This document shows positions 12,276 to 24,586 of a DNA stretch of 64,000 nt, piece by piece. Below the pieces are notes generated by a model, which made no database searches, was not told where the DNA came from, and saw nothing but the letters and a program-made list of their open reading frames with translations. Position 1 is the stretch's first letter, and the number at the start of each line of letters is the position of its first letter. This DNA is from Nicotiana tabacum (Eukaryota; Streptophyta; Magnoliopsida; Solanales; Solanaceae), in assembly GCF_000715075.1 (NCBI RefSeq), contig NC_134089.1, positions 110,987,157 to 111,051,156 of the forward strand, given 5' to 3'. The position numbers and the translations under genes were made by a program.

Positions 12276-12293
12276 ATTCTTTAGATGGCATAG
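12276..12293. repeat. Flanking direct repeat, right copy
   Basis: Partner of 479-496, 17 of 18 bases identical, ending CATAG. It lies exactly where the right LTR homology stops. Confidence 0.6.
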
Positions 12294-12299
12294 TTTCAT

Positions 12300-13264
12300 A
12301 ATCATTTGATATTCTATGAGTTTCAGTTATGACAAATTAGCTTATTATGAATACTCATCTCAGTCTAATCCTATTCACTATTCCAGTATCATGTAACTCG
12401 GTATGGTTCATTATTTCAGTATCATGTATTACAGTATGATTCTTAGTTCCTAATTTTAAATCCTTAAATGTTGAACACCTGTATTTGGGCCTGAGGCCGC
12501 AGTTTATGCTTTATGCATCTTTGGGCTTGAGGCTGCAGTTATGTATACGTATACTTGGGCCCGAGGCTGCAGTTGTGTGCGCGCACACACACACACACAT
12601 ATTGGGCCTGAGGCCGCGATTTAATATTCAGATAAATAGGTGGCTCATCATTCAGGAGAGGGAGTATTCATAACCTTACTTCCTATGTTTAGTTCAGTTA
12701 TTAGTTATCAATTTTCAGTTTCAGTATTTACAGTTCTTTTCTTCAGTTGTTTTACATACTAGTGCAATTCAAATGTACTGACGTCCCTTTTTGCCCAGGG
12801 CCTGCATCTCGCGATGCAGGTAAGGATTTACAGGTTGACGATTCGGCTTGCTAGGACATCTCGTATCAGCTATTGGTGAGCCCCAGTCTTTCGGGGCCTT
12901 ATCCCTCTTTTTTTTCAGTCATTATAGTATTTCAATTAATAAGGTATACCGAGGACCTTGTCTCGGTAAACAGTTAGCATTTTCAGTATTCTTTAGAGGC
13001 TTCATAGACTATAACCCAGTCAGTCAAATATTAGCAGGCTTTCATGTGTTAGCCTTGTCGTCTACTTGTTTATACTTGCAGACCTTTCAGTATTTTTCTG
13101 CATCTATGATATTTCAGTTAGACTCTTTAGTAGATTATCATTTTTTAAATTTACCTCTAGCTCATAGTTATACCACATGTTGATCCAGCAATACAGTTGG
13201 TTCGCTCGGTCACATGCAGTCAGGCACCGAGTGCCGTGTTACGCACAGACCATGGTTCGAGGCG
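12300..13264 (+). mobile_element. Ty3/gypsy LTR fragment (Del/Tekay-like)
   Basis: No ORF of note. The stretch at 12790-12900 (GCATCTCGCGATGCAGG, then GTGAGCCCCAGTCTTTCGGG) and the tail at 13185-13275 (CAGGCACCGAGTGCCGTG, then a TTCGAGGCGTGATA end) resemble LTRs of Del/Tekay gypsy elements of Solanaceae as I remember them. No partner LTR or internal region is in the window, so this is a solo or truncated LTR. It contains the short tandem repeat at 12481-12625. Confidence 0.5.
12481..12625. repeat. Short tandem repeat, TGGGCCTGAGGCCGCAGTT unit
   Basis: Four degenerate copies of TTGGGCCTGAGGCYGCAG-type sequence start near 12486, 12521, 12555 and 12602, spaced about 35-47 bp. A (CA)n/CGCG run lies between the last two. 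Confidence 0.7.
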
Positions 13265-13449
13265 TGATATTTGTGGTCCTAAACAAGTTAAAAGGGGCCC
13301 AGAGTATTTGTGTGGTTATAAAAGCTTCTCATTAAGGATATAGTTGTAAGTTTATACTAAATTATTTTCAAAATTAAAAAGGGGTCATTTTTTTTGGAAC
13401 GGGCCAAAAAAAAAATAGGTTCACATAAACTGGAACAGAGGGAGTATTC
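13265..13449 (-). mobile_element. Truncated Stowaway-like MITE
   Basis: The right end, AACTGGAACAGAGGGAGTA, is the inverted form of the CTCCCTCYGTTCCAGTTTATG terminus common to Solanaceae MITEs. The interior (GGTTATAAAAGCTTCTCATT, GGGGTCATTTTTTTTGGAAC) matches the usual body in order. The opposite terminus is not seen, so the element is cut on the left. Confidence 0.65.
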
Positions 13450-13836
13450 ATTTTTCGCTATAAATATCGACACCACTTGCGAAAATAAAATCAATTTTTT
13501 GGTGTTTAATTTCCTGAAAATACGTTCCACCAAAACGGAGGAAAATGACTTCCCTACCTTATACGAGGAAGTCATTTTATTGCCCCAACATTTTCAAATT
13601 TTTAACTTCATATCACTACTCTAACTAACATTTGGACATTATTATCAATCTCTAATACTTTAATACAACAACCCCCATCAACCAACCTAATGCCTAATAA
13701 TGCAATTTTCACCTGTCAGCAAATGACCCACATCTAGTTTTTTCTTTTATTTTTAATTGTTTTATATAGGTAAAAGACCCACATCTATTGTTGTACCATC
13801 TCAATGTATCCTCTCATTTAACCTCTAAAGTTGCAA
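13450..13836. other. No feature seen
   Basis: AT-rich, with short open frames lacking recognisable content. Confidence 0.4.
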
Positions 13837-13935
13837 TAAAGGGCAGCCTGATGCACAAAGTATCCTTCATTCACCTAAGGTCCTGGGAAGAGTCGCACTC
13901 CATGGAGTATGATCCATGTAGGTATACCCATACAT
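13837..13935 (-). mobile_element. Fragment of Au-like SINE
   Basis: AAAGGGCAGCCTGATGCAC followed by GGTCCTGGGAAGAGTCG matches, on the complement, the 3' half of the plant Au-type SINE as I remember it. The tRNA-like A and B boxes are missing, so it is 5'-truncated. Length is uncertain. Confidence 0.5.
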
Positions 13936-14104
13936 AAAAATAACCCAATTATTCAAAACAAATCTAATCTGAGTAATCCAAACAAAATATGCATGTTCTA
14001 CCAGCCACCCCCACCCACCCCGAAAAGACAGATAAAGAATGGTGAAATGTATACATAGAAAAAGATATTAATTAAAACAGCAATTACAACAAAAGAAGAA
14101 GAAA

Positions 14105-15400
14105 AATGAGAAGAAATTACAACAACAACAACAGGCCCAGTATAATTTCACAGGTGGGTCTGCAGAGGGTAGTGTGTACGCACTCCTTACCCCTACCTGA
14201 AAAGGTAGAGAGGTTGTTTCCGATAGACCCTCGGCTCAAGAAAAGATGGAAAGGATGAAAAGGGAAGAAGAAGAAGAAGAAGAAGAAGAAGAAGAAGAAG
14301 AAGAAGAAGAAGAAGAAGAAGAAGAAGAAGAGAGAGAGAGAGACAAAAAACGATAAGGAAAAAGAGGAGAAAAAGTAGCATCAGATAGTAACAATCAAGG
14401 AGGAACAATTTTCAGTAAAATGGGAGAAAGAGTAGCATCAAATAGTAACAATCAGGGAGCAACAATTTTCAGTAGCAGTTTTCAAAACAATGGACGTGGT
14501 TGCTAAGTACCAGATATAATAACACACTAGAAGGAAGTAACTTTCAACCAACAATAAGAATATTACAAATACTACTAGTAAACCAATGAGAAACTCACAA
14601 CTACCTGTCAACCCACCACCTTAATCCTCGACCTCAACACACCATCCTATCACTAGTCATGTCCTCGGTTAGGCGAAGCACCGACATGTCCTTGCCTAAT
14701 CGCCTCTCTCCTAATATTTTTTTTGGCCTACCCTTGACCTTCCTCAAGCCCGCCATAGTCAACCTCTCATACCTCCTGACCGGGGCATCTATATCTCTTC
14801 TTCTCCCATGCCCAAACCATCACAACATCGATTCCCGCAACTTGGCTTCCACGGATGCCACTCCCACCTTGTCTCTAATAACTTCATTCCTGATTTTGTC
14901 TTTCCTGGTACGTCCACGCATCCATCTCAACATCCTCATTTTAGCTATGCTCATCTTCTGGACATGAGACTTCTTGACAGGCCAACACTCAGCTACATAC
15001 AACATAGCCCTATGTAGACTTGCCCTTAAGTTTAGGCGGCACATTCTTATAGCATAAAACCCCCAAAGCTAGCCTCCTCATCCAACCCGCTCCAATGCGG
15101 TGAGTAACATCCTCGTCAATCTCCCCGTTGCCTTGGATTATAGACCTAAGATACTTGAAACTATCTCTTGTGGGAATGACTTGACTATCAATCTACTTCC
15201 ACTTCTTCTTTATGTCTCTCATCATTGAACTTGCACTCCAAATATTTAGTTTTCGACATACTCAACTTGAAACTTTTGGACTCCAACGTTTGTCTCCAAA
15301 CTTCCAACCTGTTAACACCCCTCGTGTCTCGTCAATCAGTACTATGTCGTCAGCAAATAACATATACTGTCCTCCTTTGTATGTGTCGTTTCAGCACACC
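14105..15400 (-). pseudogene. 3' part of an RTE-type LINE, reverse transcriptase remnant
   Basis: Read on the minus strand, 15375-15330 gives [17 protein letters not shown], the FADD catalytic box of a non-LTR reverse transcriptase. Frameshifted pieces follow ([20 protein letters not shown]). At 15044-14820 comes [20 protein letters not shown] with MRMLRWMRGRTRKDKIRNEV, the usual C-terminal segment. The 3' end at 14220-14105 has the conserved Solanaceae tail (GTCTATCGGAAACAACCTC) and finishes in a TTGTTGTTG run, the trinucleotide tail of RTE LINEs. The 5' two thirds are missing and the frame is broken many times. A GAA microsatellite has expanded inside its 3' UTR. Confidence 0.75.
14262..14343. 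repeat. (GAA)n/(GA)n microsatellite
   Basis: More than 20 GAA triplets followed by a GA run. The complementary reading gives a poly-leucine frame (14193-14408) that is only this repeat. Confidence 0.95.
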
Positions 15401-16299
15401 TATATAGTGAGGGTGCGTTAAGGCGAGTTGATGAGCTAATACGGCTGGCTTACTTTTCATATGTATGTGGAGGGAACCTGACGTTAAGCCTTCTTTCTTT
15501 GATTTGAAGCAAGATTTTTTGAAAGTAACAATTCCATTCAGTTTGCTTTCGGAAAACTTGCTGGTCGCGGATTAGTTCGTTCTGCGCCTCCAACGCTTGG
15601 ACAAACAAAAAATGAGAAAGAAATTATTACCCTGAACTGAAATGAGAACCCTCTTTCTTTCCTTAGCTGTGGAAGCAAACACCGAGACCAAACACTAGCT
15701 CCCGTGAAAGTAATCTGCCCTGTGTGTTTTGAGGGTAATTTATATATAAACCCTAGATTTTGACGACCCAGCTGGATTTGGTGTTAGTGTTTAGATTTGG
15801 GGATATTTTCTTTTCTATGATTGTTCTGTGCGTATTGACAGTTTTATCCCTATATTCTTATGTCCTTTGCGTCGTAACTAAATATCTTCAAGGGGTATTT
15901 ACGTCATTAGAAATCAAGTGTTCAAAATGTGGGGGCTCGAGGATAATCCTTGGAATTTTCTTTTTAATATGATTATTACTTACTGTAAGCCTTAATATGT
16001 CATGCTTAAATCCTGTAAATTATTTTGTAAGTCTTAACTATATTCATGTTATTAACATATCACTAGTAAGATGTTGGCCCATTTTATTGAGAATAAATAC
16101 CAGAAATCTAATAAAACAATCGTTGCGACAAAATTGTTTTATTAGTCGGTTTTAAACCGATGACATGTTTTTATATTTAAAACAAATTGAACTTTAACTT
16201 TTCATTTTATCTTTAATAATTTTTTTTAAAAACACACAAATGATATCACATGTTTAAAATCATAAGTTTCAAAAAATTTATTGCTACAAGAAAATTATA
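15401..16299. other. No gene identified
   Basis: Contains short frames such as 15760-15972 (hydrophobic, no known domain). I could not find a splice structure or homologous motif. Confidence 0.4.
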
Positions 16300-16475
16300 C
16301 TCTTGTTATCTCAATTTATATGAACATTCTTTCTTTTTTAGTCAGTTCAAAAAAGAATCACATCTGTTTATATTTAGTAATAATTTAATAATAAAATACC
16401 TATTGTACCCTTAATGAAATAAGCTATAGCGATACAAATATCATATAAATTATAAGGACAAAGGGAATAGCATAT
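16300..16475. mobile_element. Degraded Stowaway-like MITE
   Basis: Starts TACTCTTGTTATCTCAATTTA and ends TTATAAGGACAAAGGGAATA, imperfect inverted termini of the CTCCCTCCG type. Body motifs such as CATTCTTTCTTTTTTAGTC and CCTATTGTACCCTTAATGA also fit. Heavily diverged. Confidence 0.45.
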
Positions 16476-16950
16476 TTAAGCTTCACAAGTCTTTTAAGCT
16501 TTATGATAAGTCAAACTATGTCATATATATAAATTAAAGAGTAATATTTTGTTACTTTTTCATGCTCTTGCTTTTTTCTTTTGTATTCTTTTCATGAAAC
16601 AAAATCTCTTTAAAAATGCTATTGTAATCTACGACAATTCTCTAGAAACTAAAAATTTAAGTTATATCATTTAATTAGTATAATACTAAGATTCCTTTCT
16701 GAACTAATTAATCTAACATCAATTAGTTAATTTTTTACAAATATATTCCGGCAATCAAGAAAAATATAAGGTGTAAAATTACAACTTCTAATATTCGCTC
16801 TGTCAAACGTAGGGTATTATAGTTCCTTCATCAAAGAATATTATAAATGTGACCTTGATTAAGTACTAACTCAACAAAAAATAATAACGATAAAATTACA
16901 TTAAAAATTGAAACCGTAATACTCTAACCCCTTTCAATTTTAGTGAATAC

Positions 16951-16987
<37 letters not shown>

Positions 16988-18233
16988 ATAGTCTTGTGCG
17001 ATACTATTTTAAGATAATCTCCCTTTTCCAAGTTGATTCTAATCTCATTTTAACATTTCAACCATGGTAAAAGTTTGTGTAGCAGTAATCTCAAAAAATG
17101 ATATAACAATTTCTTAACCAAAAAGGATGCTTACATCTACAAAATATTTTCAAAGAAACTAAAGGCTTCAATTACTTTTCTTTTTGTTATAATAATCTAT
17201 ATAGTTTTTTAAATAATAATATGAGACTAAGTTTTATATGTAGACAGCGTAAGAAGCAATTAGTTCAGTTACGTTAAAAATAATTTCAAATAATTCTTCA
17301 CAACAACAAAACAATTAGTTGACAACCTGGGAAAAAACTTCATGCACATATTGTGATTTGAATTTATTTTCTGTTGGTTTAATTACTCAAATTACGTTTT
17401 TGTTCTCTTCTTTTTATTTCTGATTCATTTTCTTTCAAAACCGAATGAAGTAAAGCAGCTGCTAGGCGCTAGCTTCTTTTCTTTAATTCACTATGTAAAT
17501 TTTTTCAAAATCCTTTCTGTTTTTATTTCTTTCTTCACTTTACGAAAATTTTCATAAAAGCTCTTGCAATAGTATATGCCATTGAAATTATTTACTTCAA
17601 TTTTATTTTAAATATTTGGAAAGCCAAATATTTTCTTACTCTTACAAATATAAGAACAGTCTATCTAAGTGAAACCCAGCAAAAAGAAAGCAAGAAAATA
17701 AAGAAAGCATGTATACTTGCATAGAGGGAGCAATCCAACACAAAATGTAGGTAAAAAAGGTTTCCGTCTTAACTAAGATCAAGTCCCAAAACAACTTACT
17801 CCAGCTTTTATCTCAAAAACTACTCTAACAGGAGTAATATTTTCTAGAAGTCTCTCAAGAAAATATCCTAAAAAGTTGTTCAAAATCTACCTTAATTTGC
17901 AGAAGTAGTTAGGTTTGGTACATTTAGACAACCTGTGGCCTAGTTGATAATATCGGTGGAATGTGGCATAAGCACGTGTATTTCATGTCAATCTTTTTTA
18001 TGAGACGAATCCGGAAAACAGAAAGGACAAAATAAAGTTGGATCGGCCAAAATTAAATGCATTTTCTGGCAAAAAGTATTATATCATATGTATATAATAC
18101 TCATATATCAAAAAATATTTATTTTGTCGATTATTATTTTTGGAGCGATTAAAAATATAGATTTCTCAAACAAAACCTAAATATATATGAACTTGTTCGT
18201 GACAGAAAAATGCACAAAAAAAGGTCCATGTAA
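16476..18233. other. AT-rich intergenic DNA with a 30-bp A run
   Basis: No gene or clear transposon. A pure run of 30 A at 16953-16982 could be a retroposon tail, but no upstream body is recognised. Confidence 0.4.
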
Positions 18234-19018
18234 TTAGGGGTGGGCATTTCGGCTGTTCGGATTTGATATGAAAATTTTAGTTTGGATTTTTGATTTTTGG
18301 ATTAAAGATTTTATAATTCAAATCCAATCCAATCCTATACAAATAAGATGGGATTGGATTACATTTTTTAAGTTCAATTTCAGATTAGACGGATCGGATA
18401 TTTTGAATTTTTGATTTTGAGCCGATAAGTTAAGCGTCTTCATTCTTCTTACTCTTACTGAAAGGAACATCCATATCAAATTTCCTTAGTAGTTCTTTCA
18501 TTCCCACTACAATCATCCAATAAAATATTCATGCATCGATAAAACTGTTACTATTAAGGAAATGCAATAGAAGTATTAATAAGGCCTTACAAATTAATAA
18601 GTCAAACATAGCAAAATCATGTCAAATTAGATAGTAACGCAGCTTCAGCCTTCAGCATTCACAATCACAGAAAAACGGAAATTGTTGTGGGTGAGAAAGG
18701 AAAACTTTCGATACAATAGGGTATTTGATATTGAACTTAGTAATTAATATCAAATATATGAGCTAATGTTTAATAGATAGGGTGTTTGACTTATTAGTAT
18801 TCGACATATGAAAAATGAGTGTCCAATGGATAGGGTAAAATATAAAATATAAGAAATTCGAATTCTCGGATATCCAAAAATCTAAAGTTCCAAATCTGAA
18901 ATCTAATTAATCCAATATTCTTAAAAATAAAATCTGAAATCTAACCGGTAATCCAAAAATCCAAAAAATTTAGAATTCGATTCAGATTTTGGGGTTTCCC
19001 AAACTATGCACACCCTAA
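18234..19018. mobile_element. Non-autonomous hAT-like element
   Basis: About 785 bp with imperfect terminal inverted repeats, TTAGGGGTGGGCAT on the left and ATGCACACCCTAA on the right. It is flanked by CATGTAAT/CATAAAAT, possibly a decayed 8-bp target duplication. The interior is AT-rich with inverted subterminal words (TTTTTGGATT, AATCCAAAAA). No transposase. The GGGTGGGCA-type terminus is a common hAT-like MITE end in plants. Confidence 0.55.
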
Positions 19019-19854
19019 CATAAAATAAAGGTTGTGTCCACTCAAAGTCCAATGTGGTTGGTTTAAGAGTGTTTGACCCAAAATTTAGATTTAGGTTTAA
19101 ATAATTATATTTTCAAGTAAAATAGAGTTAATCTTAGTCACTATTAATATTCAAAAGATGTATTAATTGACTTTGCGTGATAAGATAATACGGGTATGAT
19201 CTAAGTAGCAATAAATGATGATAACACTAGTTTTCAATGATCCAAAAATGAAGGAGATAGTATTTAATAGTAATAAATAGCAAAGAACAACATTTAAGTA
19301 AATAAAAGCATGTGAGCCTCCCGAAAAGAGTGAAGTTCTTTGGTATTCTTTTTCATAATGATGAATGATTGATGAGCCTTTGAATATTCATATTCTCCTT
19401 GGATCGTGGGAGAAGAGTTAGACAAGAATCTCAAGAAAAATGTATGTTTTGTATGTATATAATAAAGCAAGAATCTTAGTGAATGTCATTATCTTGTCTT
19501 ACAAGTGAATGTTTCATGTCCCCTATAACTATGTCTCTATCTATTTACTATAAGGGAACATATGCTAAAAAATTATAATAGTACAGATACAGAGAATATA
19601 TCCACTGGAATATTCTCTTTAAAGTCTTGTCCTAAAACTAGTCGTTATTATCCTGTTTAAGACGAGTGCTTGCCATCGACCTTGATCCACATTGACTCCT
19701 CGACCTCGCCGTCCATCTCTTGTGATATCACTTCGACCTTGAACATGCCTTTTGTCAAAGTCATTCTGTGACATGTGGCAGCTCTTGACGGCTCTCTTAG
19801 TGTTGGTATGGTCTTAACATAAACTAAGATAAATCTTAGCCCATACAAAGAGGA
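19019..19854. other. No gene identified
   Basis: The minus-strand frame at 19657-19848 has no known domain; it may be part of an old LTR, but I cannot show a partner. Confidence 0.35.
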
Positions 19855-20106
19855 TACTCCCTCCGATCCATAATAAGTTATCTTTTGGCCTTTTTATTTT
19901 GGTTCAAAATATGTATCATTTTACATAATCAAGAAGGAATTAATTTTATTTTTTTAAAATTTGCCCTTATTTACATATCCCAATATGTGAAGGTAATAAT
20001 TAATTAAGGATAATTTAGTGAATACATTTTTTTTTCTCTTGTAGTTCGTATATTTTTAATGGGTGTGCCAAAAAACTAAAAAGTCACATAGGGACCGGAA
20101 GTAGTA
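19855..20106. mobile_element. Stowaway-like MITE
   Basis: 252 bp with termini TACTCCCTCCGATCC and GGACCGGAAGTAGTA, inverted with few mismatches and bounded by TA, the Tc1/mariner target. The interior is AT-rich and non-coding. Confidence 0.75.
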
Positions 20107-20765
20107 TTCAACAACACCCTCTGGCTCGTGCTGTAAGATGAGGAAAAGAAGATCATCTTAATCCTTCTCGTTTCGTTCGAATCATCAAGAAGGGGACTTA
20201 CAACTAAAACACAATGCAAAAACTCTGATGTATCAATGACGCAATATTTTCTAAGAAATTGATGCATTATTGTTCGGTGATTTTAGTAATACGGAAAATA
20301 ATTTTATAATCTTATTGATACAACAAATAAGTTCAACCACAATTATCACCTCCTTAAAATCTACACTTTCCTCCTTTAAAGTTTACTTGTCCACCGTACT
20401 AAAGATAGATATTTACTTTTACTTTTTCAGTTTGAAAAAATCAATGGATAATTTTATTATTTTATACTTCTTATTAAGTACTACTTATAACAATATTATT
20501 TTCAACGTATAATAAATAAGGACGATATGTTATTTATTACTTTTTTAAGAAATATGTCTAAGTGAATAATGGACAAGTAAACTTACAAGAAATAGGGAAG
20601 AATAACCCTTATATCGAGAAAACAGAGAATTGGTGGAACACGAGCATTGTCCATGAGTTGATTCTTCTTAACTTTGGAGGACCCCTTCCGGTACTTCAAT
20701 AATTGACTCAATGTTCTACGTGTCGGACCTTAGAAATTAGTTACCCCACCTAGCAACTACTGGAA
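20107..20765. other. No gene identified
   Basis: AT-rich sequence up to the target-site copy ACCAG at 20766-20770. Confidence 0.4.
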
Positions 20766-20770
20766 ACCAG

Positions 20771-21256
20771 TGTTTGACTCAAAAGATATTGAATTTTTTT
20801 TGAACAAATCAATTAAAGATGAAAGAGTAAATCCTAATCAAACTTAGTTAATTCCAAATCGAAAAATTTAGTAATGATGATTGCACAAGTGACAAAGGAA
20901 ATATCGATAATCCTATTAAAATTTAACATCACTCGATGAGAAGAGAGAATTACAATTGCTTTTTTCCTCTTAGGATATAGAAGTTGAGCTTTTCTTTTGA
21001 TTTCCCTTCTGAGGGAATCCCCCCCTCTATCGAAAGCCTTCCTTGACTATATATGTCGAAATCCTTTTACCCTCAATGTGACTTGATGCGTTTTGGTCAA
21101 TGGTGCATTCTGGTCGTAGCTTTAGGCGTTGCTCTTTTTGATTTGTCGGGTATCTCGGAGGAGAAATGGAGTGGACTCTGTTGACTTTCACTACCCGATT
21201 GTTGAAAAGGAGGTCGTGGGCAACCTGGTCGTGGTGGTCAGATTTTGACCAATACA
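20771..21256 (-). repeat. 3' LTR of the 29.9-kb element
   Basis: Same length (486 bp) as 50164-50649. By eye about 30 substitutions, nearly all transitions, and two single-base indels that cancel in length, about 6-7% divergence. Confidence 0.93.
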
Positions 21257-21270
21257 GTTAGTCCCTCCGT
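21257..21270 (-). other. Polypurine tract
   Basis: On the minus strand ACGGAGGGACTAAC directly precedes the LTR start TGTATTGG. GGAGGGACTA is the type of tract I recall before Tat-lineage LTRs. Confidence 0.65.
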
Positions 21271-21576
21271 GTGTCGGGGTCGTCCTTTGTCGGGCTCGAC
21301 AAATGGATCATGTTTGTAGCGAAGTCGTTAGAAATCTAACCCCCCAACTTTCCATTCCTTAGTCGCATTCTGTGGATTTTTTGGCAGAGTAGAGGTGTTC
21401 TTTCGATACTCGTGGACCGTTGCGATGGTTTCGGAATCGGAACGCCGGTTGGCACTGAAGCGTTGGTTCGTGTTGCCACCATTATGACACACGTTTCTAG
21501 GAAGCTGAAATATTTCGTGCCCTATCAGATTCAAATGGCGACTCTTGGGTTTCGTGCTCGGAGAATTTATGTCCCT

Positions 21577-21584
21577 TATAAATA
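21577..21584 (+). promoter_or_regulatory. TATA box of the antisense gene
   Basis: TATAAATA followed by GGGG, about 160 bp before the ATG at 21744. A GAGAG-containing leader lies between. It points toward the antisense gene and away from the LTR. Confidence 0.6.
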
Positions 21585-21743
21585 GGGGAACTTGTCATTT
21601 GATTTATTCACTTCATCATTTTTGTGAGAGAGTTCTTCAGATATTGCTTTTTCTGATACCTCGAATTTCTGCTTACCTTCTTGCTCTCTGAAACCTTTTG
21701 TCTCTTCTTCTTATTACTTCTCTTGGAGAGTTTTCTGCTAAAA

Positions 21744-24461
21744 ATGGTCGGCGATCCTTCTCGCGATGATCTTCCTTCCGCTAATCTGGTACCAAAGAGC
21801 CCTGTTCAGATCACCGGAAAGGCGGATGCGGTGGAGGATGAGATTCTACCTCGCCCCGGGAGGGATGCGACTGACTTTAGTTTCGGCAGTAGAGCGAAAT
21901 CGGAACCCGTCGCTTCCATTGTTAGAGAAAGTGGGATTGTAGATTTGAGGGAACGGTGGGGAATCCCTAATTAAGTCGAGATACGGCCGGTGGAGAGGGA
22001 CGACAAAGTTCACTTTGACCGTCCTGGGTATTGCGTGTTCTACGCCTACCCCTTCATTGTAGGGTACACACTTCCTCTTCCCATATTGGTGGTAGATTTT
22101 TGCCATTACTACGAAGTGTGCCCCGCTCAGCTTTCGCCTTATTTGTACAAGTTGTTTCTTATGCTGCTCAAGTATGCGGAACTTGCCAGTCATGAGGTCA
22201 CTTTGGGCCATATGCTTAGCATTTTTGCTCCTCAACTGATTCGTGGTACGATGATTCAAGCGCGTCCTCGGGGATCGAGGGGTCTGGTGGTGAAGATGGA
22301 CGACAGAACCAATCGTCGTTTCTATGAGAATTACTTTTATGTGCGGACCGAGCACATCGTGGCGGACCCGACGGGATTCCCCGAGAGATGGAACTTTACA
22401 CGTAAGTTTACATCTTTAATTAATGAAATGTTTGGCCATTTTCTGCAGATGCTGAACCGTCTCGTCTTTTGCAGCTGACAGATTTACCCCGCCGCCTGTC
22501 GAAGGGATTCGTGAATGGGTAGAGGCCATTCTTCCCCATACAGTGGGAGTTTGCACATGGTCGACCTTTCCGAGAGGTTCGAACGCAGGACTCTTATAGG
22601 TGAGATGGCGCCTTCATCTACAGTTCTCTCTTTTTTCTTTTGTTGTTTAGCCTCTTATGCATCATTCGTTGTTACCAGGGGGGTGCGGAGAGAAAGGTCC
22701 CCTCAGCTAGCTTTTCGTCAGCCGGCCGCATCTGCTCGCCTCATCACCATACCCACTGTACGACCTTCGTAGAGGGCTGCTTCGGTGGAATCTACGACCT
22801 TGGTTACTCCAGCAAGTGCCGCTTTTCAGGACGAGGTCCTGACCAATGTTGTCCATCCTATGAACGAGTCACCGTCGACTGGAGAGGAAGAGGGGTCGTC
22901 GAAGAGACGGAGAGTAGAGTTTGAGATGGCGCCCCCGACAGTGATTCACCTGGACGACTCTCCCCCGACGGGCTCTGGAGAAGGTGTTGTTGCGGCTCCT
23001 CCAGTAGAGGTAGAGCAAACTGTTGAAGTTGTTAGTGCCCGTGAATCAACGATAAGAAACTCCAGCCACCGTCTTTGGCTCAACCGGAAGTCCCTGTTGT
23101 TACTGATGATCAACACCTTGTCATGGTAGAGAACCAGACCTCTGGCGCTGCTATTGTGATTTCAGACGTGCCCTTGTCTTCTGCAGCGGGTCGTGATCCT
23201 CCTTCGACAGCGAAAAGGGGAAAGGGCGTGGTGGTTGACGAGTATGAATCCGAGTCAGACCTTGATCCTGACGATGTCAGGATGTTCGAGGAGGGACTTA
23301 CTCACTCGGTGGTTAATACAGGGGGCTCGACCCATATTCTTCAGATCCCTTCCGGTGTTAACCTCTTGGCGGAAGGGGAGGATTTGGTGCCGCAGTTTAG
23401 CTTGTTATGCTCGGAAGCTGAGAATGAGTCCCTTCGGGATGTCCCTGATGCTGAGTTGAGGGACGAGGTGGCCGTCATGGGCTTGAGGGTACGTTGCATT
23501 TTGTTTTTGATTTAAGCTTTCCCCCTATTCGAAAGCATTAGTTTAACCCCGTCTTTATGATTTTCAGACATACATGGTGGAAGTAGAGAGCATTCGCAGG
23601 GCCAATGTTCGGGCAAGGATTTTCTTAAAGATACTGGAGAAGTACCGTCGCTACCGTGACAGATGTCACGAGATGCATGAGCGGTTGTGGACGGATCCCC
23701 GTAATTGGGCTCTTGGTGAGGAGTTGGAAAAAAGGGACCAGGAATTGATGCAGACGATCCGTAGTAAGAGTGAACTCGAGGAGTAACTTCGCATTAAGGA
23801 CGAGGAGCTTGAGTTGGGTAAGGGGGTCGCGGCAGAGTGTGAACATTTGCAGGGCAGGCTGAGGTCAATGCAATTAGAGATGGACCAGAACTTGGTCAAG
23901 GTCGAGGCGATGAGCACAGAGTGGATGAGAAAGTTGATGGCGATGGAGAGCAAAGTCGCCAGTTTGGACAACATCGAGAGAGCTTGGTCTGAGGCTTTGG
24001 TGAGGGCTGCGGCCTTGGAGGACACCATCCGCGTACTCCAATCTGAACAGGAGTTGGAGAGAGCGACAACTACCTTTAGGGAGGCGAGGCTCAAGGAGCG
24101 TATCAGAACGATTGATCAGGAGGTGTCGATTCTGGGAGATCGGGTTGCGGCCTTGGAGGCGTAAAATGCACGAATACAGGCTCATGTTGAGCCGTCCTCT
24201 GCTGTTATTCCTCGCCAAATGGATGAGCTCTAGGTTTATGCTGAAGCCCAGCGGGACATATATAAGAGTTTGTGAGAAGGGGGCACCGTGGCTGAGGCTG
24301 CTTATGAAGAGGCACGAGCGAAGGCTCGTGAGTCTCGTATCACATGTGGATACGACACGGCGACGCCCAAAGCCAATGGGGGTGCGGATGATGATAATGG
24401 TGAACCTCGTGGAGACGGTGATGATAGTGGTGATGATGACGACAGTGATGACGCCGAATGA
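21744..24461 (+). pseudogene. Antisense intron-containing gene with Transposase_28-like domain
   Basis: Transcribed against the element. Four exons are inferred: 21744-22401, 22475-22599, about 22681-23488 and 23568-24461. Introns begin GTAAGT, GTGAGA and GTACGT and end CAG. Exon 1 carries YCVFYAYPFIVGYTLPLP with CHYYEVCPAQLSPY, which resembles the N-terminal putative gypsy-type transposon domain (Pfam PF04195, Transposase_28). Exon 2 reads EGIREWVEAILPHT. Exon 3 is acidic with a basic patch (SSKRRRVEFE). Exon 4 is a long coiled coil (about 23580-24160) and ends in an Asp/Gly-rich tail. Broken by stops at 21972, 23784, 24162, near 24232 and near 24271, and by frame changes near 22560 and 23050. 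No enzymatic residues are known for this family; function unknown. An AATAAA lies 126 bp downstream. Confidence 0.72.
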
Positions 24462-24586
24462 AGAATGATGTCCTTTATTTTTATTTTTATTTTGTTTGTT
24501 AATTGTCGTCTATTCGTTCCTTCTTTTTGTATTTGTTGGTCTAGGCTGTATGTAAGAGGTGATAGCCCACATTGTGACATTGCATA

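Noticed and set aside
14193..14408. Minus-strand poly-leucine frame
   Set aside because: It is the complement of a GAA microsatellite within a LINE tail.
15760..15972. Small hydrophobic protein gene
   Set aside because: No domain, promoter or homologous motif; looks like chance.
16953..16982. Poly(A) tail of a retroposed gene
   Set aside because: No retroposon body or target duplication seen on either side of the 30-A run.
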